A stretch of 64,000 nt of DNA from Trichostrongylus colubriformis (GCA_963978905.1 OZ022258.1:36951282-37015281), one strand, 5' to 3'; shown: positions 32,290 to 43,572, numbered from the stretch's first letter. The notes: generated by a model from the letters alone, not told the origin. A program made the numbers and translations.

Positions 32290-34100
32290 CTGCAATATTC
32301 ACACTTTTCTTATAAACACATTCAGTGTAAAAGATGCAGCCACTTATATTCCGTAGCCAGGAAAGAAAAGTTCTAGTTGGGATGAATGAATTTTCCTTGA
32401 CATGCTATATCTCCTTCTTAGTGTCTCAACGAGGTAAACTTCTACATCACGAAATATGTAGAGGTTGTCGATATTGTGCTGCTCAGCTCAATCTAAAGGA
32501 TTCATCATGCGCTTGTGAATCCCATTTAAAGGTGAAGATGTTTAGGTGCTGACTGTTCGTCTACCTTTTTGTGCTCATAAGACCTAAATTCTACTAGATG
32601 GGACAGAAAGTATCCGCCGTTTTAGGTGGCCTAACTTTGAAAGATCGTAACTCTATTCTAACATAAAAGTCAGTATCAAACAAAAACCATTAGACTGAGC
32701 ATACTTATTTCTACAATCATCAAATAGCTTTATTTTTCCTGCGAAGATGATTTCCTCAGAATTCAACAATTGTTGGAGACATCTTTTTGTTCTTGGAATC
32801 GAATCTCCTCTAAATGATGCAGATTAAAGTGCCAAAAAAGTCAGGGGCCATTTAGATACATCCAAAATTGATAAAAAATACAGTAAACGTCTGCCCTGAT
32901 TTTGTACTTTGTATGATGTACAAATTACTTCTGATTTTTTGCATACCCCATCTTTTGACGAGGGAGGTTGGCGGAGCCTCACGAAGTGAACGGATTTCAC
33001 TTGTCAAATGAAGGGAAGCTCATTGCCAGCAAACTCTGGTCGGTTTTCACTGTAGGCCACTGCCATTTCCAGGTGTTGAACCTTGTCTCTTTAGACCTAC
33101 ACTTGTGAGGCTACTCGAATAGCGACATTCGAAAATAATGGTTTCATGGTCTGAAATGATTGTTAGGACAGTCCTTCTTGGGAGTATCCGCGAGAGTTTT
33201 TGAAGAAGTGCAAGGTTTTGTCTACAAAGTGCCACCTGAATAATCCAAAAATTCTCGTAACATACAACCGAAATTCCACATAGAAATTGTCAATTCGAGT
33301 AACGCCGATTTTTTTGTCCCATACAATATCTAACCTCCTCGTTCCCAAATCTTTGCGACACTACTATATTATGTCTTTTTTCTTTGTGATGCTGTGCTAG
33401 AAGAGTTATTTGGACTCAGGTGATTAACTAATGATGAGAAAGACTGCTTGAAGGTAAGCGCCACATGTGAAACGTGCAGGTTCAAAATCACCGATCACAT
33501 GTGGCGGTTGTTTCCCAACACCTTAACTGCCTTTCAAAGCATCAGCCGCTTGCAGACAGAAGAAGTAAAACTGTGTAGTCGATAGGCGATGCGAGAGTTG
33601 CGACAAAAATCTCGCATCCGTCTTCCAAAATTGTAAATTTGTGTTCATTCAAGATTACCCGATTCTGAAGCGCTTGAGTACCTCACGCTTTTGAAAAATC
33701 AAAGCGTAACTGGAAGTCATGAAATTTGTAGGCAAGTAAGCAAGAAGCTTGTAGTAGAAGCTTATATTTTCAATATTAAAAGGCTTTATCACAGGTTATC
33801 GCAAACTCTGCAATATCGTCTGTTACATCACGATGGTTTTGAAGGATTTATAAGTTCTGAGTTTGTAGTGCGATGTATTTTAAGTATTTATCTAGTCGGA
33901 GACGTCATGCACAGTATTACGGCAAGCGAAATGAACGTATTGACAAGAAGTCTTTTAGTTCTTACGGCATCAGGAGCTTCTTTTAACGATTTATATTATA
34001 TATAATAACCGGAGCTCAGAAAAACGTTCTTGCACTCCTAGATTTTGGCCTGACAGAACGGTATAATAGAACGAAAATATTTTAGAAAAAGAACTTCGTT
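32290..34100. other. no complete gene; scattered exon-like frames
   Basis: Minus frames at 33047-33348 may be exons of the gene above. A 12-bp perfect inverted repeat (cgccacatgtga) is at 33459-33504. Plus frame 33691-34005 (104 codons) has no motif. Confidence 0.35.
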
Positions 34101-34111
34101 TCGTTTGAATA

Positions 34112-34180
34112 GAAGTTCTTTGTTCACTAACTGATAGCTATTTAGTATGCAGAACAGGTGTCACAACAATTACAAAATTT
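34112..34180 (-). repeat. partial duplicate of intron/exon boundary at 34505-34575
   Basis: ttgttcactaactgatagct ... ggtgtcacaacaattacaaa matches 34511-34572 closely. It carries the same acceptor followed by YQLVNKELLF against YHLVNKLLLI in the other copy. Confidence 0.7.
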
Positions 34181-34407
34181 AAAAAATTGAGATAAAGGTC
34201 TAGTGTGTTTGCCACGTCGACCGATCTTGAGATTTCTCAGCTTGGCTCAGAAACACTGCCGTGCACGTTAAAACGCTGAGATAAACATCCCTGGGCTGTT
34301 TCGCGGGTGGATGCTTCTGTGGATTTCAATGAAAATCAAGGGCGTGCTCCTCCCAAGATGACTAAAGAATGTTATCATCGAATTTGGGACTCTGCATCCA
34401 TCTCATT

Positions 34408-34528
34408 TCAGATCTGGAACCACATCTTCCCTGCCTTCGTCAAGTAGCCAAGGACGTAGATGATGGTGAGACCGAACGAACCAAATTTCTTGTCGTTTAT
34501 GAGAAGTAGTTTGTTCACTAAGTGATAG
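34408..34528 (-). CDS. unidentified 3'-terminal exon
   Basis: After acceptor ctgaatag the frame reads YHLVNKLLLINDKKFGSFG then LTIIYVLGYLTKAGKMWFQI-stop (40 codons with stop). It holds one hydrophobic segment. A shortened duplicate of its start lies at 34112-34180. Upstream exons would lie above 34528, where the BEL/Pao element now sits 200 bp away; the exon at 44309-44475 on the other side of the element, same strand, is one candidate neighbour. No family recognised. Confidence 0.35.
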
Positions 34529-34728
34529 CTATTCAGTGTGCAGAGACAGGTGTCACAACAATTACAAAATTCAAAAAACGGATGCGAAAGAGAAACAACA
34601 GAAAACTGGATGCTTGTGAGTTGTTTCCTACTTAGCAAATCTCAAACCTACCATGAAATCATGCCTTCCACTCTTTGTGCTAGTATCGATTATGTGAACA
34701 AAATCCTGTGAGGCGAATTTGCTGGACA

Positions 34729-35411
34729 TGTCGCGGATGACCTCTCATCTTGTGCGGTCATCGGTGGTACACCCGCTCTCAAACTCCCGACGCTCCAACC
34801 TTTTGGGTCAGAGCCCCATCGGACCACTACGCCTCACCAGGACACCCGCTCCTGGCTCGGCGGACCTACCCCGGGGACCTAGGGGCCAGATGTTAATACA
34901 ACAATAGAACAGCACATCGCATTGTAAGAACAGATCCTACATTTTAAGACATGACACAGTATAACATACACAATACATTTATTAACAACGTATTAACATC
35001 ATACCTGCTATCTTCCTCCCAAGTCGCCTCCGTTGGGGCGACTTCATCAGTCGGCTATACGTAGTAGACCCCCATCCGGGCGTTTCCTCTTGACCATGTG
35101 GCTGACGGTGTTGAGATGGGACCTGAACCACATGGCTGCTCCCAGTCGGGGAGCAGGGGTGGACACCGGCCAACTCATGTGCCAGCGCTCCACTACTCGA
35201 GAGCCAAGGTGCACCGCACCCCAGATCCCGAGCAGCATCATGGCGTTGCCCGGTGAAAACCGACTGGCAGTCGGCGACCAGCCTTTTATACTGGTCTCAG
35301 CCACAGAGGGCGGAGCCAACCGCGAGCGCGAAGCGCTACCGCAGTTGCAACCGCACGCGGATGGGCCGGGGAGCGCGATGCCCCCGGCGGCCACCGTCGC
35401 GATCCGCGACA
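34729..35411 (-). repeat. 3' LTR (element orientation)
   Basis: Begins TGTCGCGGAT and ends ATCCGCGACA, a 10-bp terminal inverted repeat with the canonical TG...CA. Offset to the other LTR is exactly 8290. Differences are at 34771, 34956, 35044, 35121 and 35370 (approximate for the last three). Polyadenylation signal AATAAA on the minus strand at 34978-34983. Confidence 0.95.
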
Positions 35412-35612
35412 CTCCCGAGACAAGCGGAGAAGCCGCCACAGGAGGGTGCAGGACGACGATGCCCCCACAGGGTAGTTTAAACACCGGCACCCAGAATTAA
35501 GGCCACTTAGTATGAAGACCCTAAGGCGACTGATGAAAGTGCTCCCCTCACAAATTTCCTACCTACAGGCGACTTACTACCCCACTTACTCAGAGTATGA
35601 TACAAGCCAGCA

Positions 35613-35906
35613 CCTTAAGGGTGACTGACCAAAATAACGCATTGATATTACCTACATGACATGACTCTCAACTATTGCAGACACAAGGGGCCTTAAGGGC
35701 ACCCGAAAAAAAGGAGGACATGTGGAGCCTTAAGGGCATCCAAAAAGAGAGACAACATCACGAGGCAACCGACGTACTAGAACCCCACAGCGAAAAATGA
35801 ATGACAACAAGAGCGCCTTAACGGCCACTCCAAAAAACAAAGCAATGGGAGTGCCTTAAGGGCGACTCCGAGAAAAAGATGAACTGCACACGAGGCGCCT
35901 TAAGGG
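35613..35906. repeat. degenerate CCTTAAGGG array
   Basis: CCTTAAGG cores at 35613, 35691, 35728, 35816 (CCTTAACG), 35854 and 35898, each followed by a g-g/c-ac-cc segment and an A-rich run. Spacings are 78, 37, 88, 38 and 44 bp, i.e. one or two units of about 40 bp. Weaker members lie at 35497 and 35520. Confidence 0.75.
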
Positions 35907-37487
35907 CCACCCCAAGAAAGAGGAGACAGGAACGTCGAACAGTTGTCATCATAATTCGCCGCCAGCACTGTCATCCAACAACTTAACTTCGCACTCCAAC
36001 AGACGTCGTCACACTGCCAGCACTTGATTTTCCACCAACACCTCCATCATCTCAACACACCGCACCGCCAGCACCGCAACGAACGTCACCCAACTCCACA
36101 CATCGCACCGTCAACGCCGCCACACCGTCGAACCTCGAACCACGACGCATCGGAGAATAGCATCATCGACCAGCGAATCCGCCATACTCGTCCGCGTCCA
36201 CCAGCCAGTCCGACCACCAGACTCCATCGACGCCACCGACCAACGACGTCGACCTCGTCTGGCCCCACTTGCCCATCTTGGAGTGGATTGTATGACGGCA
36301 CCTGAAAAACAGTGGGGGCGCATACCCGAAGGTATGCTTAAACAGCTACGACGTAAAGGCACAGACATAAGAAACCGAAACAAGTAGAAGGAAGATGTTA
36401 ACTTACCTGCGGTTTACTCACCTGTGCACACGTATTGGCGGGGAATTGCTACTACCCGCACGTATTAGTGGGGATTGAACTACTACCCACAACGCATTAA
36501 AAGCCGCTGTGGCACAGCGCCTCCCTCTTAACCGTGAGGATCTGCTGCCACCCGGCTACGCAATAACCGTTCCCTGAGCAACTGCGTCGGTTCGCCCGCA
36601 GACGCCGCCTTCTGGATCTGGATCTCGGAGGGGATCCAGCCTCCCACCTCAGCGGAAGATGGGCCTGCTCGCGAGAGATGGGGCTAAACTAAGAAAAACA
36701 AAACTACATGGCAAAAAGCAAACAAAGGAAAGGCATTGTTTGACAGTTTTGCGCGCTGGGGTATGTTGCTGGGAACGGCAATGGTCTTCTTGGGAATAAA
36801 TTCCTTCGAAGACCAACGTACATACTTGCCTGGCATGAGAGGAAAATGCTAGGCAAGTATAACGTATTAGGTCTGCGACTAGCATACCGAATCGATCGAT
36901 TGTGCGGTTGTCCTCTCTGGGAATGACATAATCGTTATCCCCGAGATGACAACTAGTTGACAATATGTGACAACCCTCAAGCGCACATGCGATCGGGGTC
37001 TGCAGCCGCAGATAATGCGTGGTCTGCACGCACGAGAAACGTACTACTCGGAGAATCCATGATGAGTCATTTAAGGGAGGAGGAGAAAGATAGTGTGGTG
37101 AATTGGTCAATAAATGACGCAATTCAAGCACTGAGATAATTGCGAACAACAGAAAAGGTTATGGCAAAAGGATGTGGGTAATTTTGGACTACAAGAATAC
37201 CACGTGACAAAACTACTGCATACATAGAAGACCAAAAAACTAACAAGGGAAAACAACTCATCGTGAAACTCTCCTAAACTAGCGCATGAGTGCTGCGCTC
37301 TTACGTAGTTTTTCCTTATACTTCCCAGTGATCGCTTAACGGATCGAACGTGAGTTCGAGGGCGCAGCGTCCTGGGAAATATCGGAAAACGTATTAGTGA
37401 CTATTCGTTCACCTTCCTTCGGCCTGTGAGCCTGATGGTCGTTAGCTCGTGGCTTAATGAAAGGTGTAGGAATAGTCTCGGGACGCA

Positions 37488-38042
37488 TTATCGAGTAAGG
37501 TGGCACATCAGGAGGTTGTCCCGATGTTGCAACCCCTCGGACGTAATAGCGGTCATAGGCATGTCGACTTCCATGTCAACAGCCTCTGCCGATGACGACT
37601 CTGCAGGAGGGATGGTCTGGCTGCGCTTTTGTGAACGAGACATAGTATCGTTCTGCAGCATCCAGACAATTTTCCCTTTCTGCAGCTTGCCAAGCTGCTG
37701 TGCGCTCGACGGCTGGTCCTCCAGCTGATGTTTTTGCGGAGCTATACCAGCAATCGAACGAACAACATTGGTATCGTTTGTATCTCGTTCCGAATCTCGA
37801 GTGGTCATCTCTCCCTGCCCCGAAGGTGCAGTGGGAAAAATATCCACACTAGAATGCGGAGCCGAAAATACATACGATAACTTGGCAATCAACGAAATAA
37901 TAACCAACGATTAAAACCATTAGGTAAGGAACTTACCCGCTGGTCCGTAGTAGCATTTGCAGGTGTAGCGGAAGTTGTAAACTTCGATGACTTCTCAGAA
38001 GCGGACTTCTTCGAAGTTCGACGTCCCAACTCGCGCCATAGT
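37488..38042 (-). CDS. candidate spliced accessory frame in the LTR element
   Basis: An upstream segment (about 38040-37937, reading RTSKKSASEKSSKFTTSATP) ends at a strong donor CGG/GTAAGTTC. A 56-nt intron (37881-37936, acceptor gattgccaag) would join in phase to 37880-37488 (LSYVFSAPHSSVDIFPTAPS ... MCHLTR-stop). The product would be short, serine- and lysine-rich, with no hydrophobic segment. No start codon is visible upstream in frame, so a further upstream exon would be needed. Could be chance. Confidence 0.28.
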
Positions 38043-39694
38043 TAAAATACCAGTATGAAAAATATAACACACTGCAAATGGAACGTATTAATATGATAGA
38101 AGGGGATCAAGTAAATGAGAGCATACAAGAATACGAGGCTACAAGCTACATAGCATGATCCTATCGATCGAATTGTACGGCTATCCGCCCGGTGTACCTA
38201 CACGGTCAACTAACCATGGGGGTCCCGAGGCGACACCCGTGTTACTGTAGCTGGGCGCCCGTATACGCTCAATTACACAATTCCTTTACTATCATATTAC
38301 GTGTGCCTGGCGTGAATTGCACCGAAAGTGGTGTAATTGACGCAAGCGACGTATTATGAAGAGTATGCACAATGAGTCCAACTCGAAGAAAGGTGGGTGA
38401 GAGATAACTAGAGCAGAGAAGGAGAAGACTACCTAATGAAGGGAAAAAATTGGCTAGTTGTGGACGATTAGCGTCCAATCAGAAAAGGAATAACAAGAGA
38501 ATTAGCAACCCGCTAAAAAAGCGAAACAGAGAAGAGGCAATCATGGAAAGTACTGATAAAACAGCTACGTATGGCAACAATGATGAAACGACTATTATAG
38601 AAAGCGAGTAATACGTTAAAGCAAAATAGTATAATTGCGAGTTTCACTACCTAAAAATCAACGAACAACCGCATAAGGGAAATGCAACAACCAATACTAG
38701 CCAAATATAGAGAAAAAGTGGACTCATCGTGATTTAGCTCTCTTGGCAGCTCGGAGCGGGTGGATTCATGTCGGAGAAGGCGACCGTGGTCGTCTTCCGA
38801 TCATCGAGGATCCCTCCGTCTCTACTGCTACGCAGTAGTTAGCGATTGGTGTTGAGCATTAAGATGGTGCTTAATGTCCAAATCGCTAGGAACGCAGTAC
38901 CGCAAGTGCTCTGATCGCGGTCGACATGGAGGTAAAAAAGCGTCCTAAATGAAATTGGGGATTGATAGGGTCCACAGGTCTTACACGGACCTTACCCGTT
39001 GCCTCCATGTTGGCCGTGGTCAATGGCCTTGTATTGAGATACGCTTCGACCTCTAAAAAGAGTTTCGAAGTTACGTATCTCTGACGTATTACGATGAAGA
39101 GTCTTCTTCACACTGCGCTTAACCACTTCGATTTACCGCCCACAAAACCCCCTCTCCCAAGGAGAGGAAGGCGTCATGAACTGCCATCGAGTGCGCTCTG
39201 CGCAGCGAAATCGTGCACCGCTGAATCATCTGGAGGCAAGAGCATTATCACTGACAACATAGTCATGCGTGCCCCTCCTCACCATGAATCCGCGGAACGC
39301 GAGAAGAAACTTCACCAACGCATTATCACTCTCGGGATGACGTCCACGTGCTTGAGGGAGAATATCCCTGGCGTGGATGTCACACGTTGAGTGAAGGACG
39401 AAATAGAGATCAATATGTCAAAAGGCAGGGCTCTTGACAAATTACGAATGTCCGCCTCACTCGTCATAATAACCCTCTGATAGCGAGAATGTTGAAGAAT
39501 CCTCGTCTCCGGCGTTGGCGAGCGCTCCCACATACCGCTACTCACGAGGGTCTATTAGGACAGATTCGGCGACGTAATAAGTGAGTGAGACCGCCCACTA
39601 CGTAGTTATGACGAATTACGGGTCGACATAGTATGCTCAGGAACAGGAGAGTGATGCCATTGTGATGATGTTGCTCGTTCCTGTGAGGAACGGT

Positions 39695-41683
39695 CTAGGC
39701 ATTCGTCTCACTGTCACCTGTAGTCGGGCCCGGACGTTGTTTGCGGGAGGAATTCCTGGCTCTTGTGCGGCAGAGTGACACATGGTGACCTCCTTGGCAA
39801 TATATGCACTGTGGCTTGTCACACTGATTCACCCTGTGACCGACTGAAAGGCACTTCAAGCACAGGTTTTCCTGTACCGCAATGCTCCAGCGCACTTTGA
39901 TCGATGTCACCCTGTCACACCTAGTTGTGGGGTGCGCTGTCGATCTACAGAACGTGCACCGGAACGTATTATCGCAGGGTCGTACCGAAAGTGACTGCTT
40001 ACCTTCGCGTGCGTACTCCGCAAGTCGAGGAGTAGGAGATCTGCACCGACGTAGAGAGCACTCTCTCTCAGGAGAGGAGTACTCACGACGGTGCCCATCT
40101 CTATCCCTGCTAGACGACCGAGATGACCGACTAGACGATCGACTACGGCGCGCGCAGTGAAGGTACTTCGTTGCTTCCCCGTATAACAATTTGTGATGAC
40201 CGCCCTGACAGGTAGAGCACGGCGGTCGCTCACAATCGTTAACTGTATGGTGCTGAGAAAGACAACAATAGCACGATCGGCAGTCCTGTGCGATTTGTCG
40301 ACGTGCTTTTGTAGTCATTCCAACATCGCATTGATAAGTGCGGTGTTGTGAAGAACAACAAAATGCACATCGGCCTTCGTGACGAAACTCGCTTCGACGG
40401 GAGCACGATAGAGATCTGCTCAACCGTCTCCGACGAGACGTACTAGGTGAAGATTCCCTTGAAGGAGATCTAGAGTTTGATCGTAGTGCCAATGTATGAA
40501 ACTCCGTGTCCCTACGTGGGGCAGAATCCTCAATTGCCTCGAATATCTTAATGGAAGAATCCAAAGCATCGAGGAGTTGGGACACTCCCCAAGTAGTGGT
40601 ATCTTGGGCTTCTAAATGACCTACATGCTCTAGCGTCCTTGAAGGGAACTTATTACGTATTATGCGCATTGCAAAGACATTACTATCTTGTTCACCCAGC
40701 TTCTTCAATTGAAGCCAAATGGACTTGATTTGTGCCAATGTAATGCGTTGCGAGATAGTTGATGAGGAAGCTTTAGGATAATCCTCCAGCCTACGACTCA
40801 TCTGCACTCGCATGTACGTAGGGCGAAAATAGGCTTCGCGTAACGTATTAACTGCCAACTCATGGTTAGCATCCTTGATCTCGTAACCCGCTACTAGGGA
40901 CAGTGCATCGTTTTTTAAAGAACTCCTGAAATAATGGGATTTGACTGTAGGTGGAATGAGACCGTTGGAGGCCGTCGAGTCAAACACCCCACAGAGTTCT
41001 CCGAACTCTGCAATGTCACCAGTAAATTCGGGGGGATCAACGTTGGGAAAACGTACCATGTCTTGCGTCCCGGTACGTCCTCTTAACGTACTATTGAAAG
41101 GAATCCTCGGTCTGTCTATAGGACTCGTTTGTCCCATAGCTGGCTGAGTGATTTCTTCCGACGTGTTAATGCCTACACCTTGCTTCTCTTGTTCCGGGAG
41201 GGAATCCTCCTGCGAACAAGATTCTGTGCAAATGTGAGGCGACGTAATAGGTCTCACTCCCGTACGCGCGTGCGAGTGAACGGGAGTAGACATCGAAATA
41301 TTCACGTCGTCTTGGGGTAACAACTTCACTGCTACCTCCAACTGAATTATGAGGTCATTGATCGCATCCTCAGCAGCTTCGCCTCCACTGATTGTCCAGC
41401 GGGTTTGGAAATCACTGATGAGTGCATAGCTCTTTCCCTCATCCTCCAGTGAAGATAGATTTTCCATTGCTAAAACCCGAGCACGACGTGACAAATCTAA
41501 TTCACGCGATAACGTAATATGAGAGGTAAGTAGGGACTTATAACGGGCTTTCACTCGAGAACTTACCTCTTCCGAGTTGCCATCCAACTTAAGTTCTTCC
41601 AACAGCGCACGGTCGAAGTTATCGATCGCGTTCTGCAGTCGCTTGGAGGCTCTCGTGATTTCATACTTATGGAATTGTTCCAT
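39695..41683 (-). CDS. BEL/Pao-type Gag polyprotein with duplicated zinc-knuckle module
   Basis: Intact 662-residue Gag, the structural protein that would package element RNA. Residues 1-130 are helical and charged. Residues 211-385 (RFPNVDPPEFTGDIAEFGEL ...) match the DUF1759-type Gag core found in Pao elements. Residues 401-436 and 508-552 are serine/arginine-rich. Zinc knuckles CX2CX4HX4C are at 439-452, 471-484, 576-589 and 608-621. Each pair is followed by a CX2C-QGGHH unit (489-498, lacking the last cysteine, and 626-638, complete). So the three-finger module occurs twice, separated by an RS-rich linker. ATG at 41683 is the first in frame. No protease follows in frame. Confidence 0.9.
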   Translation of the reverse strand: MEQFHKYEITRASKRLQNAIDNFDRALLEELKLDGNSEEVSSRVKARYKSLLTSHITLSRELDLSRRARVLAMENLSSLEDEGKSYALISDFQTRWTISGGEAAEDAINDLIIQLEVAVKLLPQDDVNISMSTPVHSHARTGVRPITSPHICTESCSQEDSLPEQEKQGVGINTSEEITQPAMGQTSPIDRPRIPFNSTLRGRTGTQDMVRFPNVDPPEFTGDIAEFGELCGVFDSTASNGLIPPTVKSHYFRSSLKNDALSLVAGYEIKDANHELAVNTLREAYFRPTYMRVQMSRRLEDYPKASSSTISQRITLAQIKSIWLQLKKLGEQDSNVFAMRIIRNKFPSRTLEHVGHLEAQDTTTWGVSQLLDALDSSIKIFEAIEDSAPRRDTEFHTLALRSNSRSPSRESSPSTSRRRRLSRSLSCSRRSEFRHEGRCAFCCSSQHRTYQCDVGMTTKARRQIAQDCRSCYCCLSQHHTVNDCERPPCSTCQGGHHKLLYGEATKYLHCARRSRSSSRSSRSSSRDRDGHRREYSSPERECSLRRCRSPTPRLAEYAREGKQSLSVRPCDNTFRCTFCRSTAHPTTRCDRVTSIKVRWSIAVQENLCLKCLSVGHRVNQCDKPQCIYCQGGHHVSLCRTRARNSSRKQRPGPTTGDSETNA

Positions 41684-43018
41684 GAAAAACGAATACGTGA
41701 ATATACGGTCAGCTGAGTCGCTTGGAATGCAGGAATAAATCTAGACTCCGCTCACTGTATGTTCACATAACGCATTATCGCGCGCGAACTGTCTGCTGCA
41801 CACTATTTCGCGGTGTTCCCATGATGCAATGACAGCGCGATGTCTGGCACGTACTATTTCTCCGCGTTCGCATGACCGAGCGTGGGAATGGTGTGCTTTC
41901 GCACATCCAACTATAATCGATAGCGACGCGAGCCCGTGAAAATGGCTAAGCGTAGCGTCATCGATCGGTTGGACGTGGGAAAACGCCATCTCCGCGCCTA
42001 TTGATCGTGAAAACGCGGATAAACGCAAAAGAAGGGAAACAGCAAAGGGCATTAAAGGGGGATACGTAATATAGAACGAATAGCCGACAGGAGGAAGAGA
42101 AAGGGGAAAAAGGACTAAAGGAAAAACTACCACCGAAAAGTAGGACTACAAGAGAAAAGTGCATGAGGGGAAGAATACTAATAGAGAAAAGAAGCTCTAA
42201 AAAAAAAGGAAAGAAAGCAACTAATAAAGAATAGGAGTACTACATAGAAGAGCTAAAACTGTTTTGCAAAGGGACTGTTATAAGGTGTTATGCCTCTTTT
42301 ATTCTGATTGCTGCACGCTCACCTGGTGGATCAGTCAGACTGGTGGAGACCTCTTTAGACAGGCGCTGGGTACAGAAACAAACCATGTAGGCTCCTGCCG
42401 AGTGACAAGCTCCCTACCTGATGAGCTCTTCTGGAGCAGCCCACTCTCCTCTCCCCGACCCCTGTCGAGGAGTGGTCGACCCGGTATTCGGAGATATGAG
42501 CCCCGCACTCGTACAGAACTGTGCTGGCAGCGTTGAACTCACCCACGCTCGCTGGATGAGCGCCCCATGACTTCCCCCTCAGTGGGGCTGGGCCTGAGAC
42601 TTGCGCCGGCTCTCGCCCTTTAACTCCTCAGTGGAGCGGATTAATCCTGCGGCGAGCTCATACAGGTGGTTTCCTGCCCATCGGTAGGAGATTCCCCGGA
42701 TATCCTGGTCTAAGGGAGGAATTTCAGGCCTGATGGGTAACCAGTTGGCAGGTTGCCACAGTCCTGCCGGACTGAATCACCCAATTCCTACCCCGCCAGT
42801 TCGCACCCCGGGTCTGACCTGCTGTACTCAGCGTCTCATAAATCCCAAAATAGGGGAGGGTGTCTCCGAGCATGAGCTCGGAGCCCCCTGCTAGGGATCC
42901 ACCAACCCTAGCGAACCCGATGGGTCGGGAGCGGCGCAGTGGTAGGGCCGTCCCCGTACTGCTCCAAGGTCTTGGGTTTAGGAGCAGGCGGGTCCGGTTC
43001 ACACGGCAAGATGCACCA
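41684..43018 (-). other. leader region of the LTR element
   Basis: About 1.3 kb between the primer-binding site and gag, unusually long for a leader. GC-rich 42360-43018 with short inverted stretches, AG-rich 42000-42260. No ORF of note. Presumably contains packaging signals. Confidence 0.55.
43001..43018 (-). promoter_or_regulatory. putative tRNA primer-binding site
   Basis: Directly after the LTR terminal CA, the minus strand reads TGGTGCATCTTGCCGTG. TGG pairs with tRNA CCA. The first eight bases would pair with a tRNA 3' end ATGCACCA, as in glycine tRNAs; the match beyond that is uncertain. Confidence 0.6.
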
Positions 43019-43267
43019 TGTCGCGGATGACCTCTCATCTTGTGCGGTCATCGGTGGTACTCCCGCTCTCAAACTCCCGACGCTCCAACCTTTTGGGTCA
43101 GAGCCCCATCGGACCACTACGCCTCACCAGGACACCCGCTCCTGGCTCGGCGGACCTACCCCGGGGACCTAGGGGCCAGATGTTAATACAACAATAGAAC
43201 AGCACATCGCATTGTAAGAACAGATCTTACATTTTAAGACATGACACAGTATAACATACACAATACA

Positions 43268-43273
43268 TTTATT
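43268..43273 (-). terminator. LTR polyadenylation signal AATAAA
   Basis: Minus-strand AATAAA about 300 nt downstream of the TATA box, giving a plausible R region. The functional copy for transcript ends is the equivalent at 34978-34983. Confidence 0.55.
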
Positions 43274-43572
43274 AACAACGTATTAACATCATACCTGCTA
43301 TCTTCCTCCCAAGTCGCCTCCGTTGGGGCGACTCCATCAGTCGGCTATACGTAGTAGACCCCCATCCGGGCGTTTCCTCTTGACCATGTGGCTGACGGTG
43401 TCGAGATGGGACCTGAACCACATGGCTGCTCCCAGTCGGGGAGCAGGGGTGGACACCGGCCAACTCATGTGCCAGCGCTCCACTACTCGAGAGCCAAGGT
43501 GCACCGCACCCCAGATCCCGAGCAGCATCATGGCGTTGCCCGGTGAAAACCGACTGGCAGTCGGCGACCAGC

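Larger units (their letters stand above)
35412..39694 (-). other. long internal region without recognisable pol
   Basis: 4.3 kb downstream of gag. The longest minus frame (36649-37149, 166 codons) and others show no RT (YxDD), protease (DTG/DSG) or integrase motif. The region holds a CCTTAAGG array, a short tandem repeat (36427-36500, units beginning cacgtatt-ggcgggga), a hairpin at about 38839-38890, candidate exons at 37488-38042, and most of the ACGYANTA octamers. Confidence 0.75.
35772..42071 (+). repeat. dispersed ACGYANTA octamer array inside the LTR element
   Basis: Plus-strand copies start at 35772, 36460, 36492, 36558, 36862, 37039, 37389, 37483, 37541, 38083, 38349, 38830, 38892, 39084, 39318, 39572, 39964, 40438, 40655, 40843, 41086, 41242, 41512, 41770, 41849 and 42064; minus-strand copies at 38295, 38609, 40651 and 40741. 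Two further copies are in each LTR (34988, 35059 and 43278, 43349). Chance expectation in 7.6 kb is about one per strand. The preceding base is often A or G. Confidence 0.8.

Noticed and set aside
35033..35500. 155-codon frame repeated at 43323-43934
   Set aside because: Lies in the two LTRs, so its repetition is due to LTR duplication, and its strand is opposite to gag.
36649..37149. 166-codon minus frame as a possible pol or env
   Set aside because: No enzyme motif, no membrane topology typical of env, and composition like the surrounding noncoding DNA.
42360..43018. rRNA or structured noncoding RNA gene
   Set aside because: GC-rich and structured-looking, but lies within the LTR element leader and matches no rRNA motif I recognise.
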